This document shows, piece by piece, positions 32,044-41,319 of a DNA stretch of 64,000 nucleotides. How positions within the stretch are numbered: position 1 is the stretch's first letter; the number at the start of each line of letters is the position of its first letter. The notes under the pieces are model-generated. The model did no database searches. It was not told where the DNA came from and was given only the letters and a program-made list of their open reading frames with translations. A program made the translations under genes and the position numbers. This DNA comes from Phytoactinopolyspora alkaliphila (GTDB lineage: Bacteria; Actinomycetota; Actinomycetes; Jiangellales; Jiangellaceae): positions 248,001 to 312,000 of the forward strand of contig NZ_JAAGOB010000004.1 in assembly GCF_010550695.1 (NCBI RefSeq), read 5' to 3'.

Positions 32044-35000
32044 CTAGTCCTCGAGGTCACCTTCCGTTTCGAGCACGGCCTGCTGGAGCGCTTCCAGTGC
32101 CTCCGCCGACGGCTCGGCCCACAAGCCGCGCTGCGCGGCCTCGAGCAGCCGCTCGGCCATGCCTTTGCGCGCCCAGGGGTTGGACCGCCGGAAGAACTCG
32201 GCCACCTCGGGGTCGTTGACGTATTCGCGGGTCAGCGTCTCGTACATCCAGTCCTCGACCACTCCGGCGGTGGCGTCGTAGCCGAACAGGTAGTCGACGG
32301 TGGCCGCCATCTCGAAGGCGCCCTTGTAGCCATGCCGCTGCATCGCGGCGATCCATTTCGGGTTCACCACCCGGGCCCGGAAGACGCGCGCGGTCTCCTC
32401 GGACAGGGAACGGGTCCGGACGTGCTCGGTCACGGCGGAGTCGCCCACGTAGGCGGCCGGCGACTCCCCGGTCAGGTGCCGGACCATCGCCACCATGCCG
32501 CCGTGGTACTGGAAGTAGTCGTCGGAGTCGACGATGTCGTGCTCGCGCGTGTCCTGGTTCTTTACCGCCACCTGAATCCGGGAGTAGGCCTTCTCCATGT
32601 CGCCCCGCGCCTCGACGCCGTCCAGCCCGCGGCCGTAGGCGTAACCGCCCCATACCGCGTAGACCTCGGCGAGGTCGGCGTCGGTGCGCCAGTTCCGGGC
32701 GTCGACCAGCGGTAGGAGCCCGGCTCCGTAGGCACCGGGCTTGGAGCCGAAGATCCGCGCCGTTGCCCGCCGGGGGTCGGCGCCGTCGGCGAGATCCTCG
32801 CTCACGTGGGCACGCAGGTGGTTGACGGAGATGTCCTCGTCGAGTTCCGCGACGGTCCGGACGGCGTCATCGATGAGCCCGACGACGTGCGGGAACGCGT
32901 CGCGGAAGAACCCAGAGATGCGCACGGTGACGTCCACCCGGGGCCGCGGCTCGCCGTCCAGCAGCAGCTCCCCGGCAGGAACCACCTCGAAGCCGGTGAC
33001 CCGCCGCGACGCCTCGTCCCAGACCGGCCGAACGCCCAGCAGCCAGAGCACCTCGGCGATGTCGTCGCCCTGGGTGCGCATCGCCGCGGTTCCCCAGACG
33101 GTGAGTCCCACCGATGTGGGCACCGCGCCGGTGTCCGCCTTGTGGCGCCGGAGCAACGAGTCGCCCAGTGCGACGCCGACGTCCCAGGCGTTGCGCGAGG
33201 GAATCGCCTTGGGGTCGACCGAGTACATGTTCCGGCCGGTGGGCAGGACGTTGACCAGGCCTCGGGTAGGCGAGCCGGACGGGCCGGGAGCCACGTAGCG
33301 GCCGTCGAGCGCGTGGACGGAATTGGCGAGCTCGTCTGTGGTGCGGGCCAATCTCGGTACCAGCTGTTCCGCACCGAAGCGCAAGACGTCAGCGACCTCG
33401 TCCACATCGGAGCCCAGCACGTCCACGACGACGCTCTTCGCCTCGTCCGGGCGCCATTCCCGGTCGGCGAGCTCCTCGACCAGCCGGCGGGCCACGTCCT
33501 CGAGGAGGTCGACGAGGTCGGACCCGGTGCGGGCGGCGACCTCCGGCGCGGCCGAGCTCGTGTCGCTGCGTCCTGCAGACTGAGGGTCAGGGCGCTCGCC
33601 CTGCAGGACGCTAGCGATGTCGAGCAGCCTTCGCACGCCGGACGTCTGCGCCACCGCGGCCCCCGGCTCGGCAAGCAAGGCCTGCTCGTCCAGGCCGGCC
33701 CACTCCGCGACCGCGCCGCGTAATCCCCGGTGCGATGTCTCACCGCCAAACACCTGCCGCGCTCGCAGCACGGCCAGCACGTCGTTGACCAGCTCGTCGC
33801 CCTCCGGTGCACGGCCCAGGATGTGCAGGCCGTCACGGATCTGTACGTCCTTGATTTCGCACAGGTAGCCATCGATGTGCAGGACGAAATCGTCGAAGTC
33901 CTCGTCGCCAGGCATTTGCTCGGTATGCAAGTCACGGTGCAGCTCGGCCTGGGTGACCAGCTCCCAGATCTGGGATCGGACGGTGGGCGCCTTGGCCGGG
34001 TCCAGTTCGGCGACGGTGGCGTACTCGTCCAGCAGCTGCTCCAGTTTGGCCAGGTCACCATAGGTGTCGGCGCGCGCCATGGGCGGAATCATGTGGTCGA
34101 TCAGGACCGCGTGGGCGCGGCGTTTGGCCTGCGTACCTTCACCGGGGTCGTTGACGATGAACGGGTAGATCAGCGGCAGGTCGCCGAGGACGGCGTCCGG
34201 CGCCGAATCGTTCGACAGGCCCAGTCCCTTCCCGGGCAGCCACTCCAGGGTGCCGTGTTTGCCGAGGTGGACTACGGCGTCGGCGCCGAACCCCCCGGCG
34301 GAAGCCGGCTCCTGGAGCCAGCGATAGGCGGCCACGTAGTGGTGCGACGGCGCGAGGTTCGGGTCGTGGTAGATCGCCACCGGGTTCTCCCCGAACCCGC
34401 GCGGCGGCTGGATCATCAGGACTACGTTGCCGAACACCAGCCCAGCGATGGCGATCGCGGGTTCCGCGCCCGTCATGTCGACGTAGAGCTCGCCGGGCGG
34501 TTCACCCCAGGCGCCGACGACGCTCTCCCGCAGCGCCGCAGGTAGCGTGCGGAACCACTGGGCGTAGGTGGAGGCCGGAATGCTCGCTGCGGCGCCGGCG
34601 AGCTGCTCCTCGGTGAGCCATTCGACGTCGTGCCCGCCAGCGGCGATCAGGCGGTGCACTAGCGCGTCGCCAGGCGGCTGGCCCGAGCCGTCCTCGCCGG
34701 TACCGCGGCCGAGCGCGTCCAGCTCGAGATCCCCGATGTGATAGCCGGCGTCCCGGAGCCTGCGCAGCAGTTCGACGGCGCTGGCGGGGGTGTCCAGGCC
34801 GACGGCGTTGCCGACCCGGGCGTGCTTGGTGGGGTAACTGGACAGGACCAATGCGATCCGCTTCTCGGCGTTCGGCGTGCGGCCCAGCCGGGCGGTGCGC
34901 ACCGCGATACCGGCCAGGCGCCGAGCACGCTCGGGATCGGCGACGTACTGAGGAACGCCCTCCGCACCGACCTCCTTGAACGAGAACGGCACGCCGATGA

Positions 35001-35913
35001 TCCGGCCGTCGAACTCGGGAAGCGCCACCTGGGTGGCGGCGTCCATCGGGTTCATCGCGCCGTCACTCTCGGCCCAGGCAGCGCGGGTGCTGGTCAGCGT
35101 CAGGCCCTGCACCACGGTGACCCCGAGGTCGGCGAAGAGCGCCGTGCTCCACGCGTCGTCGTCCTCACCGGCGGTGGCCTTTCCGGCCACCAATCCGCCG
35201 CTGGCGAGCACCGTGGTGATCAGCACGTCGGCCCGGCTGAGGAGCTCTCGCAGCTCGGCGTACTCGTCGCGGTCGGTGCCGCGCAGCGAGTCGGTGAAGA
35301 TCGGCAGCGGGATGCCGCCAGCAGCGTCGATCTGCTCGCAGAGGACGTCGATGAAAGCGGTGTTGCCGGAGAGCTCATGCGATCGGTAGAAGATGATCCC
35401 AACAACGGGCCCGGCCGCGAGTGCCCGGCCGTCGTCGCTGGCACCCTCCATGCGCTGCCCAGCCATGGTGTGGCGCGGAACCTCATGCACGCCGAAGCGA
35501 GGCTGCTCCGCCGGGGGTTCGAAGCCCTCGCCGGTCAGGAGGATCGTGTCGGAGAGGAACGCCGCCAGCTGGGCGAGATTGACCGGTCCACCCGCCACCA
35601 GGTACCGCTGCGTCTCGGTAGCCACGCCGCTGGGAACCGTGGAGAGTGCGTGCAGTTGCGCGTCCGGGCTGGCCTCGCCGCTGACGACCACCGTGGGCAC
35701 TCCTGATGCGCGTACCGCTGCCAGCCCGTCGGGCCAGGCTTCCCGGCCACCGAGAAGCCGGACTACTGCGACGTCGACGTTCTCGAGAAGTGCTGGGACG
35801 TGCTCAGCCGAGGTGCGCGATGGATTCGCGACGGCCCACCGGTCATCGGCGCGGATCGCGGTCAGCAGGTCGGTGTCGGCGGTGGACAGGAGAAGCAGGC
35901 GTGGCACGGCCAT
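32044..35913 (-). CDS. cobN: Cobaltochelatase large subunit CobN
   Basis: A 1289-residue CobN that inserts Co(II) into hydrogenobyrinic acid a,c-diamide with the ATPase subunit encoded by the fused chlID gene. Motifs along the chain: GIIFYRSHELSGNTAFIDVL, DAVVHLGKHGTLEWLPGKGL, TRGLVNVLPTGRNMYSVDPK and YQYHGGMVAMVRHL-like FQYHGGMVAMVRHLTG. The start ATG at 35913 has GAGAGGACACC upstream. A palindromic element at 33567-33612 is read in frame near residue 775, adding VLQGERPDPQSAGR. The 48-codon upstream extension lies in the riboswitch and is rejected. Confidence 0.95.
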   Translation of the reverse strand: MAVPRLLLLSTADTDLLTAIRADDRWAVANPSRTSAEHVPALLENVDVAVVRLLGGREAWPDGLAAVRASGVPTVVVSGEASPDAQLHALSTVPSGVATETQRYLVAGGPVNLAQLAAFLSDTILLTGEGFEPPAEQPRFGVHEVPRHTMAGQRMEGASDDGRALAAGPVVGIIFYRSHELSGNTAFIDVLCEQIDAAGGIPLPIFTDSLRGTDRDEYAELRELLSRADVLITTVLASGGLVAGKATAGEDDDAWSTALFADLGVTVVQGLTLTSTRAAWAESDGAMNPMDAATQVALPEFDGRIIGVPFSFKEVGAEGVPQYVADPERARRLAGIAVRTARLGRTPNAEKRIALVLSSYPTKHARVGNAVGLDTPASAVELLRRLRDAGYHIGDLELDALGRGTGEDGSGQPPGDALVHRLIAAGGHDVEWLTEEQLAGAAASIPASTYAQWFRTLPAALRESVVGAWGEPPGELYVDMTGAEPAIAIAGLVFGNVVLMIQPPRGFGENPVAIYHDPNLAPSHHYVAAYRWLQEPASAGGFGADAVVHLGKHGTLEWLPGKGLGLSNDSAPDAVLGDLPLIYPFIVNDPGEGTQAKRRAHAVLIDHMIPPMARADTYGDLAKLEQLLDEYATVAELDPAKAPTVRSQIWELVTQAELHRDLHTEQMPGDEDFDDFVLHIDGYLCEIKDVQIRDGLHILGRAPEGDELVNDVLAVLRARQVFGGETSHRGLRGAVAEWAGLDEQALLAEPGAAVAQTSGVRRLLDIASVLQGERPDPQSAGRSDTSSAAPEVAARTGSDLVDLLEDVARRLVEELADREWRPDEAKSVVVDVLGSDVDEVADVLRFGAEQLVPRLARTTDELANSVHALDGRYVAPGPSGSPTRGLVNVLPTGRNMYSVDPKAIPSRNAWDVGVALGDSLLRRHKADTGAVPTSVGLTVWGTAAMRTQGDDIAEVLWLLGVRPVWDEASRRVTGFEVVPAGELLLDGEPRPRVDVTVRISGFFRDAFPHVVGLIDDAVRTVAELDEDISVNHLRAHVSEDLADGADPRRATARIFGSKPGAYGAGLLPLVDARNWRTDADLAEVYAVWGGYAYGRGLDGVEARGDMEKAYSRIQVAVKNQDTREHDIVDSDDYFQYHGGMVAMVRHLTGESPAAYVGDSAVTEHVRTRSLSEETARVFRARVVNPKWIAAMQRHGYKGAFEMAATVDYLFGYDATAGVVEDWMYETLTREYVNDPEVAEFFRRSNPWARKGMAERLLEAAQRGLWAEPSAEALEALQQAVLETEGDLED
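33567..33612. repeat. Palindromic element copy inside cobN, read in frame
   Basis: Arms TGCGTCCTGCAG (33567-33578) and CTGCAGGACGCT (33601-33612) with core GCGCTCG. The minus-strand cobN frame reads it as SVLQGERPDPQSAGRSD. The phase matches the two copies in cobQ. Confidence 0.88.
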
Positions 35914-35954
35914 GGTGTCCTCTCTCGGGCGTTTCCCGCACCCGGATCGGCGGA

Positions 35955-36115
35955 CGACGCCTGGCAGTGTCCTGGCTCCCGGATCGACGCTGGTCCTCAG
36001 CCTTCCCAGGCGTGCTGCCCAGTGGCCTTGTTCGAGGACCGGCTCCCCGGTCACAGTCGCGGGACGGCCCCGGGTTCGGGCGCTGATGCGCTCTCACCGG
36101 TGTTCCTGCCATGAC
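35955..36115 (-). promoter_or_regulatory. Cobalamin riboswitch upstream of cobN
   Basis: On the minus strand: GGCAGGAACACCGGTGAGAG, GGGGCCGTCCCGCGACTGTGA, the core GGCCACTGGGCAGC, CTGGGAAGGC and a B12-box variant GAGCCAGGACACTGCC. It is clearly diverged from the identical pair at 19170 and 29928. The 359-base gene-free stretch 35914-36272 holds this riboswitch, a palindromic element and the promoter region of the next gene. Confidence 0.88.
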
Positions 36116-36154
36116 GTCGGAAGGTCGTTGCCGATCCTATCTGCAGGACCTTCC

Positions 36155-36204
36155 CCTGCGTCCGGCAAGGTGTGGCCCGGAGCGCTCGGGCTGCAGGACG
36201 TTGC
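36155..36204. repeat. Palindromic element copy, intergenic, decayed left arm
   Basis: Left arm CCTGCGTCCGGCA (one change from CCTGCA), core GCGCTCGG, right arm TGCAGGACGTTGC. A lone half arm CTGCAGGAC lies just upstream at 36141. Confidence 0.7.
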
Positions 36205-36272
36205 CTTTCGTTTGTCCACAACTGCCTCGTATTGCGTTGAAGTGACGATGCTGGCGCGGCAGAGTCACATCC

Positions 36273-37181
36273 GTGCGCTACCCAGACGTCGAAAGGCTCG
36301 CCGCCGATCAGCATGGTGTGATCTCACGGCGTCAGCTCTATGCGCTCGGTCTGACCAGATGGCAGGTCAAGGCGCAGCTTCTGGCCAGGCGGTGGCGGAA
36401 ACACGGGCGACAGAGCATCGCCACTCACACCGGGGATCTGAGCCCGCCCGCCCTGTGGTGGCGTGCCGTGTGGGAGGTGGGCGGGGATGCTGCACTCGAC
36501 GGGGTCACTGCATTGCAGTCGGCGGGCCTAGAAGGATTCAACTCTCCGGCCATCCAGGTGTCCGTCTCCCGCGGTGCCAGATATCACAAGGTTCCAGGTG
36601 TGCGCGTCTATGAGACGCGACGCCGCAGGCCGGGCGATGTAGTCGGGAGCGGACTACCGCGGGTGCGGCCCGAGGTGGCGGCGGTGCGCGGTGCGCTGTG
36701 GGCAGTGTCGAACCGGCAAGCCGCCCTAGTCTGGTTGATGGCGATTCAGCAGCGGCTCGTAACGGGCGTAGCGCTGGCCGATGCCTTCGGCACCGTGAAA
36801 CGTCACCGGCGGCGGCGGTTCTTGCGGACGGTCCTGGCCGATGTCATTGACGGTGTGCAGTCGATGGGCGAGCTGGACTTCGCTGGCATGTGTCGCGCCC
36901 GCGGGCTGCCGGAGCCGACCCGCCAGGTGGTGCGTCGCGGCCCACGTGGGCGGGTATATCTGGACGTTTACTGGGACCAGTGGGGCGTCGTCGTCGAGAT
37001 TGAAGGGGCGCAGCATCTCGATCCCGCAACGTCCATCAATGATGCGCTGCGGCAGAACGAGCTGTTCATCCATGGCGACGGTGTGCTTCGGTTACCGGTC
37101 ATAGGTCTCAGGCTTGAACCCGATGCGTTCATGAATCAGGTGGCGAACATGATTGCTCGCAGCCGGCGTCGCGCCGCGTAA
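36273..37181 (+). CDS. AbiEi-like winged-helix plus DUF559/Vsr-like nuclease domain protein
   Basis: A 302-residue protein. N-terminal part (DQHGVISRRQLYALGLTRWQ) resembles the winged-helix domain of type IV AbiEi antitoxins; C-terminal part (RVYLDVYWDQWGVVVEIEG, LRQNELFIHGDGVLRLP) resembles DUF559, a Vsr-type endonuclease fold with Asp and Glu where the active site would be. Such solitary two-domain proteins are common in actinobacteria and have no settled role. GTG at 36273 starts it; no matching AbiEii toxin lies nearby. Palindromic elements flank it on both sides. Confidence 0.7.
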   Translation: MRYPDVERLAADQHGVISRRQLYALGLTRWQVKAQLLARRWRKHGRQSIATHTGDLSPPALWWRAVWEVGGDAALDGVTALQSAGLEGFNSPAIQVSVSRGARYHKVPGVRVYETRRRRPGDVVGSGLPRVRPEVAAVRGALWAVSNRQAALVWLMAIQQRLVTGVALADAFGTVKRHRRRRFLRTVLADVIDGVQSMGELDFAGMCRARGLPEPTRQVVRRGPRGRVYLDVYWDQWGVVVEIEGAQHLDPATSINDALRQNELFIHGDGVLRLPVIGLRLEPDAFMNQVANMIARSRRRAA

Positions 37182-37250
37182 CGTCCTGCAGGCCGCCCCC
37201 GTTGCGTCCTGCACGGTGTGGCCCCGAGCGCTCGGGATGCAGGACGCAAC
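37181..37250. repeat. Palindromic element: half arm plus full copy
   Basis: A solitary ACGTCCTGCA (37181-37190) touches the stop codon of the preceding gene. A full copy follows: GTTGCGTCCTGCA (37201-37213), core GCGCTCGG, TGCAGGACGCAAC (37238-37250), a perfect 13-bp inverted repeat. Confidence 0.85.
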
Positions 37251-37274
37251 GTTCGCGGGTGAGGTCGCGGGATT

Positions 37275-38342
37275 TCAGGCAGCTGGGCGACGGCCGTACG
37301 TCACCGCGTGGACCGGCGTCAGTTCCAGGTGGCCGATCTCGGTGAAGTCGTGCCGGGTAAGCAGGTCGTCGTAGGCGGACCGGGGCAGGAGCTGGTCGTC
37401 GATCTGGGCTTCGAAGAACTGGATGCCCTGCAGGATCCGGCCGGGCGCGGTGCGCAAGGCGTCGTCGTTCTCCGGGAAGGGAAAGTCGGAAATGCAGAAC
37501 CACCCGCCGGGCTCCAGGGACTGCCAGACGCGCTGTGTGACGGTGTCGATGTCGCGGCACTCGTGCATGGTCAGGTTGGTGACGACGACGCCGAACTCTC
37601 CGGGCGAGTCGAGGTCCTCCAGCGGTGTGTGCAAGAAGTCCACGCGATCCGCGACGCCAGCTTGGTTGACGCGGTTTTTGGCCAGCTCGATCGACACGTG
37701 GTCGCCGTCGATGCCGACGACGTGACACTGAGGGTAGTGCTGGGCGAGCCGCACCAGCCCGAGCCCGAGACCGGAGCCGAGATCGGCGACGGTGGTCCCG
37801 GCGGCCAGACTCTGCGCAGCACCTGGAATCCGATCGAGTGCCCCGGGGACGAGCCGCGTGTAGAACGGCATGGCCGTCCTGGACACCGCGGTGATCCAAT
37901 CGCTGCTGCACTCGTCCCACCAGAGCCGCTCGCCGGAGCTGAGTACGCGCTCGAAGCGGTCGAACGCCTCGCGCTGGGAGAATATCTCGAACAGCGCCCC
38001 CGCGTAGGCGGGAGAGCTCTCGTCGAGCAGAAGGGTGCTCATCTCCGGCGCCAGGGCGAACCGGTCGCCGGCAGCGCGGACCCCGATGCCGTACGCGATC
38101 GCTCCGCGGCACCACACCGCGACGTAGAAAGGATCCAGGCCGAGACGCTTCGCCAGCTCGTCGGCCGTGGCTGGTCCCTCGGCCAGCGTTGCGACCAGGC
38201 CGCTCCGCAGGCCGAGGGCGATGGCACGGTATCCGGCGTATCCGGCCACGTGAGAGAGGAGCACCCCCGCCTGCTGCTTGATCGGTGGTGCACCCAGAGC
38301 GTTGGGTTCGGGAACGGATGGTGCCGGGTGGGCGACGGTCAT
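37275..38342 (-). CDS. Class I SAM-dependent methyltransferase with helical N-terminal domain
   Basis: A 355-residue protein. Residues 25-110 form a winged-helix-like region (YRAIALGLRSGLVATLAEGPATADELAKRLGL), as in small-molecule O-methyltransferase relatives. The SAM motif is TTVADLGSGLGLGLVRLA, followed by VVGIDGDHVSIELAKN. The substrate is unknown. It is divergent from an HxlR-type regulator, with paired direct repeats between them, so expression is probably controlled by that regulator. Confidence 0.8.
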   Translation of the reverse strand: MTVAHPAPSVPEPNALGAPPIKQQAGVLLSHVAGYAGYRAIALGLRSGLVATLAEGPATADELAKRLGLDPFYVAVWCRGAIAYGIGVRAAGDRFALAPEMSTLLLDESSPAYAGALFEIFSQREAFDRFERVLSSGERLWWDECSSDWITAVSRTAMPFYTRLVPGALDRIPGAAQSLAAGTTVADLGSGLGLGLVRLAQHYPQCHVVGIDGDHVSIELAKNRVNQAGVADRVDFLHTPLEDLDSPGEFGVVVTNLTMHECRDIDTVTQRVWQSLEPGGWFCISDFPFPENDDALRTAPGRILQGIQFFEAQIDDQLLPRSAYDDLLTRHDFTEIGHLELTPVHAVTYGRRPAA

Positions 38343-38430
38343 CGAAGGCCCCCTTCAGCGGTGCCCGGACCGGCTGTCCGAGCGGCTACCTCCAGGCTCG
38401 CGAACCGGTGCCGCGGCCGGCTAGTTCTCG

Positions 38431-38463
38431 ATCTGTACCTGGGCGATACCAAATCTGTACTGG
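38431..38463. promoter_or_regulatory. Direct-repeat operator candidate between methyltransferase and HxlR gene
   Basis: ATCTGTACCTGG (38431) and ATCTGTACTGG (38453) are direct repeats 22 bp (two helical turns) apart in the divergent region. A dimeric regulator such as the adjacent HxlR protein could bind both on one face; inferred only. Confidence 0.4.
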
Positions 38464-38522
38464 TGCCGGGCGGTTCATGGGTCTAGCCTCGAAGGCATCT
38501 CACGTCCTTGGGGGGGAAGCCG

Positions 38523-39245
38523 ATGGGCGAATACGGACAGTTCTGCCCGATCGCGAAGGCGATGGAGATCCTGGATCAGCGCTGGACCATGCTTGTGATG
38601 CGGGAGATCGTGTCAGGCAGTTCTCGGTTCAACGAGATCCGGCGAGGCGTGCCGAAGATGTCTCCGGCGTTGCTCTCCACCCGGCTCCGGCAGCTGCAGC
38701 GCGTCGGCTTGATCGAGCGGCACTCGCGGGACGGCGGCATCGACTACACGCCCACGCCCGCAGGCCAGGAGTTGAAGGACGTCCTGGAGACGGTGGGCCG
38801 CTGGGGAGTCCGATGGGTCGGCGAACTCGGTGAACAGGATCTCGACCCGCATCTCCTCCTCTGGGACATGCATCGCAGGATCGACCCGAGCCGGGTTCCC
38901 GCGGGCCGGACCGTGCTGCTCATCGAGTTCACCGATCTGGCCGGAAGCGCCGCGCGCTGGTGGATGATCCTCGACTCGTCGCCGGCGGGAGCATCGGCGG
39001 ATGTCTGCGATTTCGATCCCGGATTCGGCGTAGACGTGCGACTGAGCTGCAAGCTTCGTACGCTGGTCGACATCTGGATGGGGACTCGCTCGTGGTCCCA
39101 GGCGCAACGTGCGGGTGAGCTCTCCGTGGACGGACAGCGCGGCGCTGCTCGGGCGCTGCCGGGATGGTTCCAGCTCTCGCTCTGGACCGACGTGCCCCGG
39201 CCCTCGGAACCGTCGACGGTGAGCGCGTTGCATCCCGTGAGCTGA
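38523..39245 (+). CDS. HxlR-family regulator with C-terminal ligand-binding-like domain
   Basis: A 240-residue regulator. The HxlR winged helix spans residues 5-100 (CPIAKAMEILDQRWTMLVMREI, FNEIRRGVPKMSPALLSTRL, shown as motifs). The C-terminal half (about 120-215) resembles an SCP2/sterol-carrier-like domain often fused in actinobacteria. ATG at 38523 has GGGGGGGAAG upstream. Divergent to the methyltransferase gene. Confidence 0.82.
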   Translation: MGEYGQFCPIAKAMEILDQRWTMLVMREIVSGSSRFNEIRRGVPKMSPALLSTRLRQLQRVGLIERHSRDGGIDYTPTPAGQELKDVLETVGRWGVRWVGELGEQDLDPHLLLWDMHRRIDPSRVPAGRTVLLIEFTDLAGSAARWWMILDSSPAGASADVCDFDPGFGVDVRLSCKLRTLVDIWMGTRSWSQAQRAGELSVDGQRGAARALPGWFQLSLWTDVPRPSEPSTVSALHPVS

Positions 39246-39348
39246 CACGATCTGAAACCCAAGCTACGGTGCCGGCTCCAGGCCGATCTCGGCCACGAAT
39301 CCGCCGTGCTGGGTGAAATGAGGACTGTTCAGAGTGGGTTTCCCAGCA

Positions 39349-39831
39349 TCAGGCATCCGGCGTGACGTGAGTCTCGGGGGCATGCCGGACAGGAAAGTTC
39401 ACCGATCTGGCGATGAAGCACGTGGAGTGAGCGTCCTCGTGTAGCTCCTGCGCCTTGTCGATCATGGCCGGATCCGTGACCGTGACGGCGGGTCGGAGGA
39501 GTACTTCGCTGAACTGGCCGGAACCGTCGCGCTCCAGGACCATGGTGCCGAGCGGCGTGTCGACGTAGTGTGTGACGACCACGCCCGCCACCGCCGCCAG
39601 GTGCAGGTACGCCAGCATGTGGCACTGCGCGAGGGAGCTGACGAGCAGTTCTTCGGGATTCCACCGCTCCGGCTCGCCACGGAAGGTGCGATCGGCGGAT
39701 CCGGGAATGGTGACGGTCTTTCCTTCCGCTGAGACATCGTGGCCGCGACCGTAGTCGCGGTAACCGGACGTACCTGTCCCGCGGTTCCCGGTCCATTCGA
39801 CCGTGACCTGGTAGTGGTGCGATCTCTGCAT
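39349..39831 (-). CDS. OsmC/Ohr-family peroxiredoxin-like protein
   Basis: A 160-residue OsmC-superfamily protein. The two redox cysteines are in SSLAQCHMLAYLHLA and HSTCFIARSVNFP. These thiol peroxidases reduce organic hydroperoxides. Start ATG at 39831 has GAAGGGG upstream. Its 5' end faces the divergent VOC gene with 67 bases between. Subgroup (OsmC, Ohr or YhfA) is not clear by eye. Confidence 0.85.
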   Translation of the reverse strand: MQRSHHYQVTVEWTGNRGTGTSGYRDYGRGHDVSAEGKTVTIPGSADRTFRGEPERWNPEELLVSSLAQCHMLAYLHLAAVAGVVVTHYVDTPLGTMVLERDGSGQFSEVLLRPAVTVTDPAMIDKAQELHEDAHSTCFIARSVNFPVRHAPETHVTPDA

Positions 39832-39898
39832 CGACGACCCCTTCGCGCTGGATGAAACCTCACCGTACCTGTCGGCATCGCGGTCTATTCTCGGGTCC

Positions 39899-40615
39899 AT
39901 GAGTCTGGCTACCTGGCACGCCCTGCACATGGACGCCACCGACGCCGGCCTGCTGGCAGGTTTCTGGTCCGCTGCTCTGGGCCGCCCGCACGCATTGCTT
40001 CCGGATGGCGGATACAGGCTGGATTCCGAGGGAGACAGTGCCGGGCTCTGGATCGATCCGGTACCGGAGCCGAAGTCCGTCAAACACCGGATCCATCTGG
40101 ACGTGGACGTCGGTTCCGTGGACGGCCTGCGTTCCCTCGGTGCTGCCGGGCTGCGGGAGCCTACCGACGAGGACAACTGGTGGATCATGGCCGATCCCGA
40201 GGGCGGCGAGTTCTGTGCGTTTCCGCGGGACGGCAGGCCGCCGATGCCGGGGCGCCTCTACGAGGTGGTGGTCGACTGCGCCGATCCGCACGCTCAGGCC
40301 GACTGGTGGGGTCGCGTCTTCGGCATACCCCGGGAAGGGGAGCCGCAGCAGCACTACGCGGCGCTGGAGAGTGACGGGAAGCTGCCGTTCGACTTCCTCT
40401 GCTTCGTACCAGTCCCCGAGCCGAAGGTGGGCAAGAACCGGATCCACTGGGACGTCGTGTGTTCAGAGGTCGACGAGCTGGTCGCCGCCGGCGCGACGGT
40501 GTTGCGCACACCCGACGACGAGGTCTTCTGGCATGTCCTGGCCGACCCGGAGGGCAACGAGTTCTGCGCCACTACGCGCGGAATGCGGCAAGATGAGCGG
40601 CAGGAGGATGTGTGA
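39899..40615 (+). CDS. Tandem VOC (glyoxalase-like) protein
   Basis: A 238-residue protein made of two similar glyoxalase/bleomycin-resistance domains (residues 1-115 and 120-230). Each half ends in the same pattern: WWIMADPEGGEFCAF and FWHVLADPEGNEFCA; each has an (H)RIHLDV or RIHWDV strand. Function cannot be inferred beyond the fold. Its stop overlaps the GTG start of the GNAT gene (GTGA), so the two are co-translated. Confidence 0.8.
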   Translation: MSLATWHALHMDATDAGLLAGFWSAALGRPHALLPDGGYRLDSEGDSAGLWIDPVPEPKSVKHRIHLDVDVGSVDGLRSLGAAGLREPTDEDNWWIMADPEGGEFCAFPRDGRPPMPGRLYEVVVDCADPHAQADWWGRVFGIPREGEPQQHYAALESDGKLPFDFLCFVPVPEPKVGKNRIHWDVVCSEVDELVAAGATVLRTPDDEVFWHVLADPEGNEFCATTRGMRQDERQEDV

Positions 40616-41319
40616 CTGGTTCGGATCTGGATGCCGTTAAAACCGAGCGCCTGCTGGTACGCCTGCCCCGGGAGGCCGACCGGAACCGATTCGTCGATCT
40701 CTTCTGTAACGAGGACTTCATGGTGTTCTACCCAGGTGTCCTCACCACGGAGGAGGCCCAAGACCGGTTCGATCACATGGTCGCGGTCTGCCAGGCCGTC
40801 TCGTTTGGCAAGCAGCCGGTGGTTGAGCTGTCCTCTGGGCGCGTCGTTGGGTACACCGGCGTCGACTACATCGACTTCGAGGGCAAGACCTGGCTGGAAT
40901 GGGGATACCGGCTAGTGCCGGAGTGCAGGGGCCTCGGGTATGCCACCGAGGCCAGCGAGGCTCTGCTGGCCAAGGCTCACCAGACGTATGCGGGCGAGCT
41001 GCTGGCCATCATCGCCCCGGAGAACCTTGCCTCACAGAACGTCTGCCATAAGCTCGGATTCACATTCTGGAAGCAGGCGCCGGTGCAGGGCGATATCCGC
41101 AACCTCTACACCTTCCTGTCGGAGAACCCGCCCTATAGACCAGGTCAGCCAGACCATAGGGAACAGCGGGCGGTCTATAACGGCTCCGGCGAGCAGCCGT
41201 CCGCAACCGATGTCGGCTACCGAACCGGTGTGGCCATCTCGCACAAGCTCGGCGAAGGCGGCGAGCATAGCCCGGTCCAGGGCTTCGCCGCCTATTCAGC
41301 CTTCACGACCTCGGCGTAG
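40612..41319 (+). CDS. GNAT acetyltransferase with run-on C-terminus
   Basis: A 235-residue ORF. Residues 1-175 are a RimJ/RimL-type N-acetyltransferase (TERLLVRLPREADRNRF; acetyl-CoA loop region ECRGLGYATEASEALLAKA; NVCHKLGFTFWKQ). The last 60 residues do not look like GNAT and run over the antisense remains of a broken methyltransferase, so the natural end may have been lost and replaced by chance sequence. The substrate is unknown. Confidence 0.75.
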   Translation: MTGSDLDAVKTERLLVRLPREADRNRFVDLFCNEDFMVFYPGVLTTEEAQDRFDHMVAVCQAVSFGKQPVVELSSGRVVGYTGVDYIDFEGKTWLEWGYRLVPECRGLGYATEASEALLAKAHQTYAGELLAIIAPENLASQNVCHKLGFTFWKQAPVQGDIRNLYTFLSENPPYRPGQPDHREQRAVYNGSGEQPSATDVGYRTGVAISHKLGEGGEHSPVQGFAAYSAFTTSA

